Shown: positions 37,637 to 47,873 of the stretch, in pieces
Layout of the letters: each line of letters begins with the position of its first letter
How positions within the stretch are numbered: the first letter of the stretch is position 1
Notes under the pieces: model-generated
Seen by the model: the letters and a program-made list of their open reading frames with translations, nothing else
Told to the model about the DNA's origin: nothing
The model's database searches: none
Position numbers and translations under genes: made by a program
Assembly: GCA_964057225.1 (NCBI GenBank)
Contig: OZ059898.1
Location: forward strand, 8,990,001-9,054,000
Source: Auanema rhodensis
Lineage: Eukaryota > Nematoda > Chromadorea > Rhabditida > Rhabditidae
DNA length: 64,000 bases
Reading direction: 5' to 3'

Positions 37637-37640
37637 ATAA

Positions 37641-38519
37641 ATGCCAGATTCACCACCCCCCACGTATTCACCACCTCGGCCTCCTCCACCATACGAGGAG
37701 CCGAACAAGAATACTCCAAAAGTAAGCTAAACTACAATTCAATATTCTTCTTCTAACTGTCTTCTTGAAAAGAATGAATTTTATTTATTTTTTTAAGGAG
37801 GGAAACACATATAAAATTTCACCTCCACCATTTGTTCCATTGTCCGGAGCATCGTCCACTCCAATGGCCGTTGATCCAAGTACCCTTCATACCGTAAGCT
37901 TTATTATCAAATATGAATCTGTGCTCACATTAAAACTATACAGATTCCAATAAATGGACCTCAACGAACAATAGTTATTGTTCAAGAAGTTAAGGATGCA
38001 CCATCATTTTCTCCATATACTGTATTTTGTCCAAAATGTTCAGTAAGTTTTATTAAATTTTCCTACAAAATGTTGCAAAAAAATATCTATCTATAAGTAA
38101 CTGTCATGCATAAATAAGCATATCAATCAAACTGTATTTCAATGTGTATATATTAATATATATATAATATTATTTATTTTATTACTATATTAATATAAAT
38201 AATATATTATAATATAATATATAGATTATGACATATAAATATTTATATATCCATATATATATAATATATTTTATATTATTTTCTGTTAAAATTCTATTAT
38301 TCTTAATTGCTATCAATTTCTTTCATTTTTTTTCAGCAAAACGTTACGACAAAGCAAGCTTTTGTCTCTGGAAGTTTAACATGGATATGCTTCATTTTTG
38401 TCCTCTTCTTCTTCTTCCCATTAGCTTTTGTACCATTTTGTCTCGATTCATGCAAAGATGTTCAGCATTATTGCCCAAAATGTGCTTCATTATTATCAAT
38501 TAAGAAACGTTTCTTGTAG
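37641..38519 (+). CDS. LITAF-domain membrane protein
   Basis: Four exons encode 152 residues. The N-terminal 60 residues are Pro-rich with two PPxY motifs (PPTY and PPPY, in SPPPTYSPP and PPPPYEEP), the docking motif for WW domains of Nedd4-type ubiquitin ligases. The LITAF (SIMPLE-like) domain follows: CPKC near residue 89, a hydrophobic segment of about 22 residues (WICFIFVLFFFFPLAFVPF), then HYCPKC. The two CxxC halves form one zinc site while the middle segment inserts into the cytosolic face of late endosome/lysosome membranes. Human LITAF has the same arrangement including PPxY. It probably works in endosomal sorting. The third intron (38043-38335) is unusually long and AT-rich. AATAAA at 38896-38901 is a distant poly(A) candidate. 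Confidence 0.92.
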
Positions 38520-39249
38520 ATAATTTTTCATTGAAACGATTATAACGAAAATGCAGGTTTCTTTTTTGGAATATTTCTTCAATTTATTCCAACCTTATGT
38601 ATAATATGCTATATTATGTGCAATTGGTCATTTCATATCTACAAGAAAGTCAAATTTCCAAAACAATACAAGAAAAATTTGTCTTCACAAACTATCGTTT
38701 TGAATATTTCTGGTCAAATCAAGTACATACATACATATTGATGTGGTTCTTGGTCAATTTTCTGTTCAAAAAAAAATAAGAAACTGTTCTCTCTATTCAG
38801 GATTCATTTCTCTTTGTCATATACTTGTTTCCTGTAAAGGTTTATTACCTATTTTGGTATTATATACCTGACATTCTTCATTTTGTGATCCGTTGAATAA
38901 AAACAAAATTGAATGGATATATTCTCATTTGTATAATTTAAAAGACGAACGCCTTATTTAGGACATTTTAACATTTATCTAATTCAATTCATTTATATAT
39001 ATATATATTACATGTATTGTATAATTAATAAAAATTGTTTTATTCTTCCAATGGAACGCGGTTATTATTTCGCGGATCTGTGACAGCTTTTATTCTTTTT
39101 TTTTTCTTTTTTTTTCTTATCAAAAGAAACTTTTCTTATGTTTGAAATTCAAAACAAAAAAAAAACATTTCTCACTTATAACATTCTGTATTATGAGTTG
39201 TCAACATTATTTTGCCATTATGAGAATAAAATATAATATAATTTGACTA
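38520..39249. other. Convergent region between LITAF and lipase genes
   Basis: Contains the LITAF 3' UTR with AATAAA at 38896-38901, and a short TA run near 38995-39009. Nothing else recognised. Confidence 0.6.
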
Positions 39250-40618
39250 TTATAAATTAAAACATTGAAAAGTAAAAATAATTAATAAAACTATTAAAAT
39301 AACATTATATGAATTATAATTATAACTAAAATTACATCCATTCCATCCATATACTGATATATAATGATTAAAATAATGTAGATGTTCTTGCATAGCCTAT
39401 AATTTAAAATATTTAATAAAATAAAAATTTTATGTAAAAATAAATTTAGATTACCTTCGATCCATATGACCAAAATTTCTTTTTATCACTACATTGAGAA
39501 TCTTCTCCATATGTAGCATTACATATTGTATATTTTACAAATTCTTTGTCATACCTTATAATATATTTTATGAATTTTATCTATTTGATTAAAGTTAAAT
39601 ATACCAAATTTCTCTAGAATGATGAAAAGGATATCCACTAGAAGTTATGTTATCATCATTTAATGGGGGAAGATGAGGAACTGGATCAGTATAATGAACA
39701 ACACGAAAAGAATATGGTACATAATTCTAATAAATAATATATTTCAAATAATAAAATTAAAAATTTTACTTGAAATATTTGTGCATATTCATAATCACCT
39801 TCTCTTGGTTCACCGAATGTTATTAATCGAGCATCATACTAAAAATAACAAATAAAATAATTATATACCATATATGTTGTTTGAGAATTACAGGATCTTT
39901 AATTATTCCTCGATAACTAAGTCTGAATGCTGTTAAAGCAGCCATTGCTCCACCTAGAGAATGTCCTGTGATAATAAATGAATAATCAGGATATCTATAA
40001 TATGAATATCATTGATGTTTTCAGCTCAAACATCATAAGATACATACAATGGCAATAATGGCTGTACAATATGATCCCACATGACTATCATTGCATTCAA
40101 AAAATACTTATTAACTCGTCCAACTTGTGTCACATTTCCATTTCGATCTGAACTATTAATATTTGAAAAAAATTGTTTGATTTATTCATAAAAAGTGTCA
40201 ACCTGTTTCGTTATATATTGGATAGTCTCGTAAACTATGAGTCATTTCTTGATACAATTGACTTGATCCATCAGTTCCTCTATATGATAATATGATTCGT
40301 CGTGTTTTATTTGAAACGGAACTAAACGCTTGACAATCATTATTTCTCTTCAAAATATAAGTTCAGATATGCGTCGTATAATCTTTAACTTGCCTTATCA
40401 CACGAGGTTGTTACGGCAGCAAATGTAACAAACGTATCATCAGGAAAAGTTTTATAAATACACTCTTCGCGCATATTGGAAGCATTTTGAGCCGGATATG
40501 CTGCTGCAGCTAAATTGAGGAAAAGCTTGGCTTCTTCCTCATTATAATTTACATAAGAATATGTACTTGATATTAATAAAATAATTGTATAATAACAAAT
40601 ATTATTAATATGAATCAT
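39250..40618 (-). CDS. Secreted or anchored class 3 lipase
   Basis: Six to seven exons encode about 335 residues. A signal peptide is visible (ICYYTIILLISSTYSYV). The segment EEEAKLFLNLAAAAYPAQ is the usual start of nematode fungal-type lipases. A Cys-rich cap follows, then IILSYRGT (oxyanion strand). The nucleophile elbow GHSLGGAMAALTAFRL has the catalytic Ser. The acid is the Asp of VVHYTDPVPHLPP and the His lies in FHHSREIWY. The protein ends with a hydrophobic stretch (VILIVLLIIFTFQCF) just before the stop at 39250-39252, unusual for this family and suggesting a membrane or GPI anchor. It should hydrolyse acylglycerols or phospholipids outside the cell or in the gut; substrate unknown. 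Start ATG 40618 begins the signal peptide. Confidence 0.92.
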
Positions 40619-40922
40619 TTTCAGATATGCATATAGAATATAGAATATGGAATAATGATAAATATATCAGTATTTTGACACTTTTAATATTTGACAAAGA
40701 GGAAAGGGAAAGAAATGCCAACCAACTGATACATGTTCCTCTTCTCTCTACTTGTCTCGTTTTTCTTATCAATGTGATTCAGTCCAAATCATGTTTCTGT
40801 CAATATATTTGCTTTCACCCATGTCTTTTCGCGTTAAACAATAACTCAGCTTTTGTTAATAAAATTAATATTTTTCGGAAAAAAATTAGATGAAATACTA
40901 TTCATTATACATATCGTTCACA
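40619..40922. other. Intergenic region between lipase and sirtuin
   Basis: 304 bp holding the lipase promoter and the sirtuin 3' UTR; both genes are on the minus strand. No distinct motif recognised. The plus-strand frame 40627-40893 has no family likeness. Confidence 0.5.
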
Positions 40923-42122
40923 TTATATTTTATTTATAATATCACTTGATCGTGTTGATAACTTAATTGTTGCTAAATGATCTGCTCTTGTTGGACCTAT
41001 GTTTACAATCAATATAGGTTTCTTCTGTATATGAGCATAACTGGCGAAACGATAGCCAGACATAACTGATAAGGAAGATCCGAGTATAAGTAAACCATCA
41101 CATTCATCCATCTTAAATTATAATCTTAAAAACAGGAGGAAAGAAAAGCCATAAAGATAGATATAAAATTTTTCCAAACTGTCTACCTTCTCATATAGAA
41201 AGTCCACTGTTTTACGAGGCACATTATCACCAAAAAAAACTACATCAGTTTTCATTATGCCATCACAAGAAACACAACTTGGTACAATAAAGTCCTGAAG
41301 TATTATGAATGAAAATACATATTTTCCGGAGTAACAGTCCATACTTTTTCCGATCCTGGTGGCAGAAAAATATCACCATCTGGAGCCAATTCGCCTACAG
41401 TATAATTTTCAAAAAAACCCGGATTTAAGTCAGTTAAATGTGATTGGAAATCTTCTCTTAATAATTTTTAAACAGTCAACTTATTAAACTTAATCAGGAA
41501 AAACCTATCAGTCAATTCACCACAATTTGTGCACTTAACCCTATGTCCACAACCATGTAGTTCAGTCATTAAGGATGAACCAGCTCTGAACAATTTAAAT
41601 GCAAATAAAGCCAGGAATATGAAATATGAACTTTGCGTGCAATCCATCAACATTTTGAGTGATAAGCCATAGAAATCGTTCATCTCTTTCCCAATTAGCA
41701 ATAGAATAATGAGTTTTATTACAAGGAGCTACAGAAAACTCCGGCCAAGCCAAATAATTTCTTGCCCAATATCTACAAAGCTTACATAGAAATCACAAAT
41801 CAAAAAAAAACAGTTAAACATAAACAAATATTGAATTTACCTTTTCCTATTGTTTTCGGATTTCATAAAATCTTGATGAGTAACGGGACGATGGTTGCTC
41901 CGTTCATATAATCCAACCTTTTCAGATCTATAATCAGGTATTCCTCAAAATAATATTAAGAAGTAAGCTATCTACACTTTAAGTCTTACCAGATTCGGTA
42001 GAGATACCAGCTCCAGTCAATACAACTAGTTTAGTTAGACCCGCCAATTCATTTTGAAACTTTTTTAATATATTTTCATCTACAGGATTGAATTTAGGCA
42101 CGAATCTATTTAATTTATTCAT
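40923..42122 (-). CDS. sir-2.2: SIRT4-class sirtuin
   Basis: About seven exons encode roughly 285 residues with full class II sirtuin motifs: [19 protein letters not shown] (NAD-binding loop), then [19 protein letters not shown] and [14 protein letters not shown]-like sequence. [11 protein letters not shown] follows, then the catalytic His in [12 protein letters not shown]. The zinc cysteines are CTNC and CVSC. The C-terminal half has [38 protein letters not shown] and [13 protein letters not shown]. 'RYWARN.' and 'NIGPTR.D.LA' are SIRT4 hallmarks. SIRT4 is mitochondrial and acts on glutamate and acyl-CoA metabolism. C. elegans has two such genes, sir-2.2 and sir-2.3; which is the closer cannot be told, so the symbol is tentative. 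The ATG at 42122 gives a short basic N-terminus. It lies head-to-head with the PP1-like gene. Confidence 0.92.
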
Positions 42123-42565
42123 TGAAAACTAATAAACTCAAGTTATAAGGAGAAAGAACTTAAGACCAGCAGTTGCGAGCGATTATTGCCGCGACGCGTT
42201 CAATAGTCCAAACATTTAAAAAAATTATATGAGTAATGTTAAATATTATTATATTATTAAAATACAAATTAATAAAAAATAACATAAATACAGAATTATA
42301 TGTATATATATAAATATATAAATAGTTAAAATATTCTCAACAATTGTAATTAATTATATGAGTACTGTAATATTTTGACAGTAAGCCAAAATATTGTTTA
42401 GTAACCTTGTACAATAATTGTTTTGAAAATATTTAATTTTAATTTCAAATAATATTAAAAAATATGAATCAAATAAATATTTGTAATATACCATAGTTCA
42501 CGTAATTGTTCAGAAAGTTTCATTTAAAGAGATTTTTAGAAGAAGTGCGGTTGTTTATATCTGTA
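42123..42565. promoter_or_regulatory. Shared promoter region of sirtuin and PP1-like genes
   Basis: 443 bp between two divergent start codons. A small GC-rich pocket (GATTATTGCCGCGACGCG, about 42182-42199) lies close to the sirtuin start; the remainder is AT-rich. It must hold both promoters, though co-regulation is not shown. Confidence 0.55.
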
Positions 42566-43975
42566 ATGGATGGATTTAATGTTGATAATGTCTTATCAAA
42601 TCTTATGGCTGTAGGAATGACAAGAGGAAGATTAACAAAAAATGTGAATAAGTAACATAGAATGTATTTAAGTATTTAGAAACAAATTTGATAAATTAAA
42701 ATATATAACAATGAAATATTCAAAAATTTACAGATATCTGAACAAGATTTGATTAATTTAACAATTGCTACTAAGAACGTTTTTATGACACAGCCTGTAC
42801 TTCTTGAAGTTCAAACTCCGATAATGATTTGTGGAGATATACATGGACAGGTTACTTCAACTTTTTCTTTACACATATGAATATTATAATTTAATTAATT
42901 ATTAGATTAATTTATATATTTGTTTATTGTATTATTTTTATTTATTTTATTCTCGAGATTCAGCCATTTTCAGTATTCAGATTTGTTGAGAATATTCGAC
43001 AAAAATGGATTTCCACCTGAACAAAATTATATGTTTTTGGGTGATTATGTTGATCGTGGAAGACAAAATATTGAAACAATTTGTATTTTATTTTGTTTAA
43101 AAATCAAGTATATAATATTATATGAAATAAATTAATAATAAAGATTATTTAGGTACCCAGATAATTTTTTTTTATTACGTGGGAACCATGAATCAGCAGC
43201 CGTTAATAGAGTTTATGGGTTTTATGAAGAAATTATTCGTCGTTATAAAAGTGTTAAACTATGGCAATTTTTTCAAGTAAATAGTCAATTCAGTTCACAT
43301 AATTTCTATTCGATATATTTTCAGGAATCGTTTGCTTGGATGCCATTATGTGGTTTAGTTGCTAGCCGTGTATTGTGCATGCATGGTGGACTGTCTCCTG
43401 ATATCAAAAGCTTAGATGATGTACGTAACTTAGAAAGACCAATTATCCCAGCAAATCCATCTTTAATTATTGATTTACTTTGGTCAGATCCAGATAAAAC
43501 TGTTAAGGTATCATATAGTATAATCATTATTATATCATATAGATATTGCGAGAATTAGGGATGGGATACGAACACACGTGGTGTTTCATATGTTTTTGGT
43601 GAGGATGTTGTACATGAATTTTGCAAAAAACATGAAATTGATCTAATAGCAAGAGCTCACCAGGTTTAGTAAGCATGACTCATAGTTTTTTGTTAAAATT
43701 ATGCAGGTGGTACAAGATGGATATGAATTTTTTGCAAATCGTAAATTAGTAACAATATTCTCTGCTCCAAATTATTGTGGACAGTTCGATAATCACGCAG
43801 CTTGTATGAAGGTGAGCTTATAAAATATTATTTACTTAATGTTTGATTTTCATTTAAGATTAATCAAGAATTATTATGTTCCTTCTTTGTTTTTGAGCCG
43901 ATAGCAGCTAGTCTAACATTAAAAACTCAACAAACAGAAAAACTGAAAAAGGAAGAAAATGCTAAGAAAAATTGA
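42566..43975 (+). CDS. Divergent PP1-like Ser/Thr phosphatase
   Basis: About eight exons encode roughly 320 residues with all metallophosphatase motifs: [55 protein letters not shown] and [11 protein letters not shown]. Overall the layout is PP1 ([38 protein letters not shown]). Differences from canonical PP1 include Q for E in the C-terminal GEFDN loop, ESAAVNRV for ECASINRI and a Lys-rich tail ([13 protein letters not shown]). Metal and catalytic residues look intact, so it should dephosphorylate Ser/Thr. Nematodes have expanded PP1-like genes, many germline-enriched, and this could be one. It is not the canonical GSP-1/GSP-2 type. The ATG at 42566 matches the PP1 N-terminal position. The second intron uses an acceptor at TTTTCAG near 42975. 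Confidence 0.9.
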
Positions 43976-44249
43976 TTACAACTATGTAATTTTAATATGA
44001 TCGTTAAATCTTCTTTTTTTTCTTTTTTTTTTAGTAAATTATATGGTTATCTCATATTTCTGATTTATTTGATGTTCAAGAGAAAACAAACGTTTGATTC
44101 CGTTTCTTGATCCAAATGTTATTTGAAGAAAATGAAATGACAGCTGGAGAAGCAAATATTTAGAAATCTTGTTACAATTTCGAATCCGGAATAGTTCACT
44201 ATAAGGTTGAAGATGTTTTACTTCTCCTTATTTTTACTTTTATTATTTG

Positions 44250-44250
<1 letters not shown>

Positions 44251-44282
<32 letters not shown>
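44251..44282. repeat. (TA)n microsatellite
   Basis: An uninterrupted TA dinucleotide run of about 32 bases, directly visible. Confidence 0.95.
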
Positions 44283-44286
<4 letters not shown>

Positions 44287-44840
44287 TATAATCTCGTTCA
44301 CCTATGTAATCAATCATCATCACACAGTTTCCCTAATTGAGCTTTCATATCTTGGTTCTGCTCACTTACAATCTTTGCCATCTTTTCCAATTATTTCTTT
44401 TATTGTATAAAATCTCTCTTGTGTCTATGCTATTTCATCAAATATTTCTACGTTCTCTAAACTTTGACTGAGCACTTGACATTCAATTCATTGATAGAAA
44501 GAGCCTTGACTTCGATGAGAGTAAAGAAGAAACTATATAATGATATGCATATAGTAGTTAGAGATGGTATATTTAAGGTAGAAGAAGTGCATTCGTTTAC
44601 TTTAGATGTGCTGGTCAATGATGAGAACAGCTAGTATGAAGGATAAAGATAGTTCAGCTACTTTCTCTCTACTATATTCTTCAAAGTCGAATCATCAGCG
44701 TGAATAGAGGTCACCTTTCACTCATCTTATAACATGTTGTCCTTTTTTCTGATCTTATTTATATTCAGAAAGCTTATATCCTTCTTTCTTTCTTTCTTTT
44801 TTTTCTCAATGAATCTGGAGGATATCTCAGTCTGCTAATC

Positions 44841-45128
44841 CTAAATGCAAACCAATCCAACCAGATACATCCTGCTGAGAAACCTAAGCACCAAAAGCTC
44901 ATTCAATATAGAGAAAGCTGCCCTGTTTTTCACTTTGCTCATCACAGAAGAACAGCTTTGATATTTTTCTTTTATAATAGAGCTTGATTTACAACTTGAC
45001 AAGTTGGAGGAAATCAATGATGCTTCTGCGTTGTCTGTGCAATATGGATAGTAAATAAGGCTCTGACAGGGTGGCACGAATGTAAGCAAAGCAGAGCAGC
45101 TCAAGTACTGTTGCAAGCATAATGGCAA
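44841..45128 (-). CDS. Unassigned Cys/Ser-rich 95-codon open frame
   Basis: An open frame in a GC-richer pocket. The product starts MPLCLQQYLSCSALLTF and is rich in Cys, Ser and Leu. It has no family I recognise and no clear splice partners. The base composition differs from its surroundings, so the pocket may be a small gene, an RNA or an old insertion. Confidence 0.15.
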   Translation of the reverse strand: MPLCLQQYLSCSALLTFVPPCQSLIYYPYCTDNAEASLISSNLSSCKSSSIIKEKYQSCSSVMSKVKNRAAFSILNELLVLRFLSRMYLVGLVCI

Positions 45129-47860
45129 TCAGCCTGTCATATTCAAAACTATAAGCCTTGAATCATCTATCTGACAGATTTTAGTAGAAGAGAAATATAT
45201 CACATGAGACATAGAAGAAATGTGAGAAATAGATAATATTTTCTCTCAACGAATAGAAAGTATATGAAGATAAATTGCCAAAGATTTGTTGTATCATCCA
45301 AACAAAATTGTAAATCTATGTACATGTACAGTAAATAAGTATATATGTATTATGATATTAAACCTTGAACATCTTGGGGACAGTCGGATTACGGTACTTC
45401 ATCCGAATTGCTAATGGCTCTTTTGACACGTGAGTGAATAAGGCGTGAGGTCAATGAACCAAACTTTTATACCTTGACGATTACAATAATCCTTTTAGCA
45501 AAAAGTTGTTCAAATGCTTTTGTTACCAAAACAGTAGGATATATGTATCAATGTACTATAGATAGTATAGAATATAGTAAATAGTTTAATAATATATTCT
45601 GATAAACAATTCAAAATTTGAATAAAATACTATAAATTTTATATATTTCTTGTATTTAATCTAAGAACTTTAAGATATCTCAACAAATCTATTTCGTTTT
45701 CAAAGCTAATTTTATTTTAAAATATAATCATTTAAATCATTAGGATAACAGAAATTTTATTTATTTTCTTTAATTTTTTTTTGTAAAATCATTCAAAACA
45801 AACATGGAAAAAGTGATCCATGATTGTAAATGACATTAAAAAAATCAAGATTCGATCATGGATATGTCGTTTCTCGTCTGAGGACACATCTTAACAATGC
45901 CGACGGAAGTCCATAAATGCTTGGAAAACTGTTGTATTTCCTTGTTTTCTATGTTCCGTTTATGGGGGCCCATATCATTCTTTGAAACAATCCGAAAACT
46001 ATGTGATTTCTAGTAATAAAGCACTGATGCGACACTCTTTACAACTTCGAGTCGGAAGACGATTTGTGTTTTTTTTTGCTACTGGTAAAATATATTATAT
46101 ATTATTATTATTATATGATATTTCATGTTAATCATATATTTCTATTGAATTATAGAATTCTTAAGCATTGTAGATATTCAAAAATCATGAAATTGGAAGA
46201 GGATAGCTCATCTCAGTTCACACAGGTCAGTTCATTTAAACTAATGATCCAAAGACTGTGTATGATCAAAACGATCATCCGCTGTAAGTAACACAGCAGG
46301 AAGTCCTATTCACACAATATTCAAGGTACTTATTATATAAAAAAACGGAATAAACTAACCCTTACTCACTTAATGAAAACAGAATAGCATAGTTATTAAA
46401 TTTTATAATTATATATTTCGCTTATTCAGCTATATCTACCAGTATTCTATTATGTTGTACATTAACAATAATAATTTCCGGTCGGAAATTACATAAACAT
46501 CGGATTTTCTTCTGAATATCGTTTGAAAAACTTCTCACTTCGTACGGTAATCTTTCTTGTCAAAGTTTGAGCCGACCAAGTGAGATATTAAGCGTCTACT
46601 TAGGGCTGATTCCCATATATCTCTGATGACTAGTGAGTAAAACATCGAGATTCTTGGGTAAGATTCTCAGCCAGCTATTAGGACCTTTGGTCATTTTCCG
46701 GTTAACTTAGTAAAGTCAATTCAAGGTCATGATATTGAGGTAGTCTGACAGGGTCAGATATGAAGCTGTCAACATGAAATATGAAACACGTGCTTTGATA
46801 TATTTGATTAAGTGAATATGATTATAAAAATATTTTGAATAATATTCAATTTTGCCAAAAATAAATAAATAATATAGTAAAAACTTATATAAAACGAGTA
46901 TTTGCTTGTTCATGACAAATGTATATTTCCCATCCAACTGTTTCAGATGATAGTTTAGAATGAATGACGAAGACCATCCAGAAAGAAAAAGAAAAAAAGA
47001 AAGAAGGAAAAACTAAAAAAAACATTGAAGGGCCATATAGAAACAACAGAATAGCTCAAAGATAAAGAATGTACTTTGAATGATTTAACTATCTACTGTT
47101 GCTTTTCTTCTAAATTCTAATTGTTATGTTGAAAGTCAAAAATTAAAAAAAATACTTTTGGAATTAAAAGTTAACTACAAAGAATTATAATACTTATAGT
47201 ATATAATAGTATATATACATATATAGTTATATTAAACTATATTTACTATTTTATTAGATAATATTGTTGTTCATAAATTATTTTTGAAATTCTTTTGTCG
47301 GCTTTTAATCATCAAAGGAAATTATAAGAAATAATTACCTACATATATTTAAAAGGAAATTAGTTATATTATCATCAAAAGAAGTTCCGAGTTCATATAT
47401 TATGAGATTCTAACACCTACAAACATACATATTATTTAATTTCATTTGATTGTAGACTGTTATCAGATGAACTCAGTATGAATCTCATAATCCTAGATAG
47501 ATAATGTTAGATTAGCTTAGTTCAGTGACGTATCCATATTCTTTAAACTAATTATAATGTTATCTATCAATATTCTATATGTATATAAGTAACAATTTGT
47601 TTTCTTATCACATTCATTCTGTGTTTTTTCTGTTTTTTTAAATAATACTCTCTTCATATTGTATACTATTTCTTACTTAAATGGTCAATTCGGGTCTCGC
47701 TTACTGTCTAACAATCCCTTCCTTATTCAGAGGCTCAAGCCGCCGACAAGTAGGCGGAGTCCGTGTCGTAGAACAGTATGTGGGTGGGGTCAGCCAGAAG
47801 AAACCACAGAGGACAGTCAAGTCAAGGCATATCACGTATTCACGCACATCTCATGTTACC

Positions 47861-47868
47861 AAATATAG
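47861..47868 (+). promoter_or_regulatory. Possible trans-splice acceptor of glypican
   Basis: AAATATAG ends five bases before the ATG at 47874. It is weaker than the other two candidates because the upstream tract is not strongly pyrimidine-rich. Confidence 0.3.
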
Positions 47869-47873
47869 TTAAT

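Larger units (their letters stand above)
26753..37640. other. Nearly 11 kb gene-poor AT-rich interval
   Basis: No gene with a recognisable family is visible on either strand. Visible items are a short GC-richer pocket at 27100-27360 with a (GCT)n run, a 7-bp hairpin at 27702-27722, a TCACGTGAC element at 31032-31040, an unassigned 110-codon frame at 31509-31841, an orphan coding-like exon at 35439-35564 (minus), a (TA)n run at 35387-35416, a C10 run at 36311-36320 and a long pyrimidine-rich stretch at about 37020-37450. The rest is AT-rich with many T and A runs. Confidence 0.5.
43976..47873. other. Intergenic region upstream of glypican
   Basis: Nearly 3.9 kb with a (TA)n run at 44251-44282 and a GC-richer pocket at about 44820-45170 carrying a Cys-rich minus-strand frame. 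A GC-rich pocket at 47690-47860 with a CCGCC/GGCGG hairpin (47740-47757) lies just before the glypican start and is probably promoter or 5' UTR. CACGTG E-boxes occur near 45428 and 46785. No recognised gene. Confidence 0.5.

Noticed and set aside
44150-44215. TTCGAATCCGG resembling a tRNA B box
   Set aside because: No matching A box, acceptor stem or cloverleaf could be drawn around it.
46736-46744. TGAGGTAGT, a let-7 seed word
   Set aside because: The flanks form only a tiny stem (TCTGAC-AGG-GTCAGA) and no pre-miRNA length hairpin pairs with the seed; the rest of the sequence does not match let-7 family members.
47389-47500. Inverted words ATTATGAGATT / AATCTCATAAT and GAGTTCAT / ATGAACTC
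   Set aside because: The two pairs are in crossing order and cannot form one hairpin; probably coincidental in AT-rich DNA.
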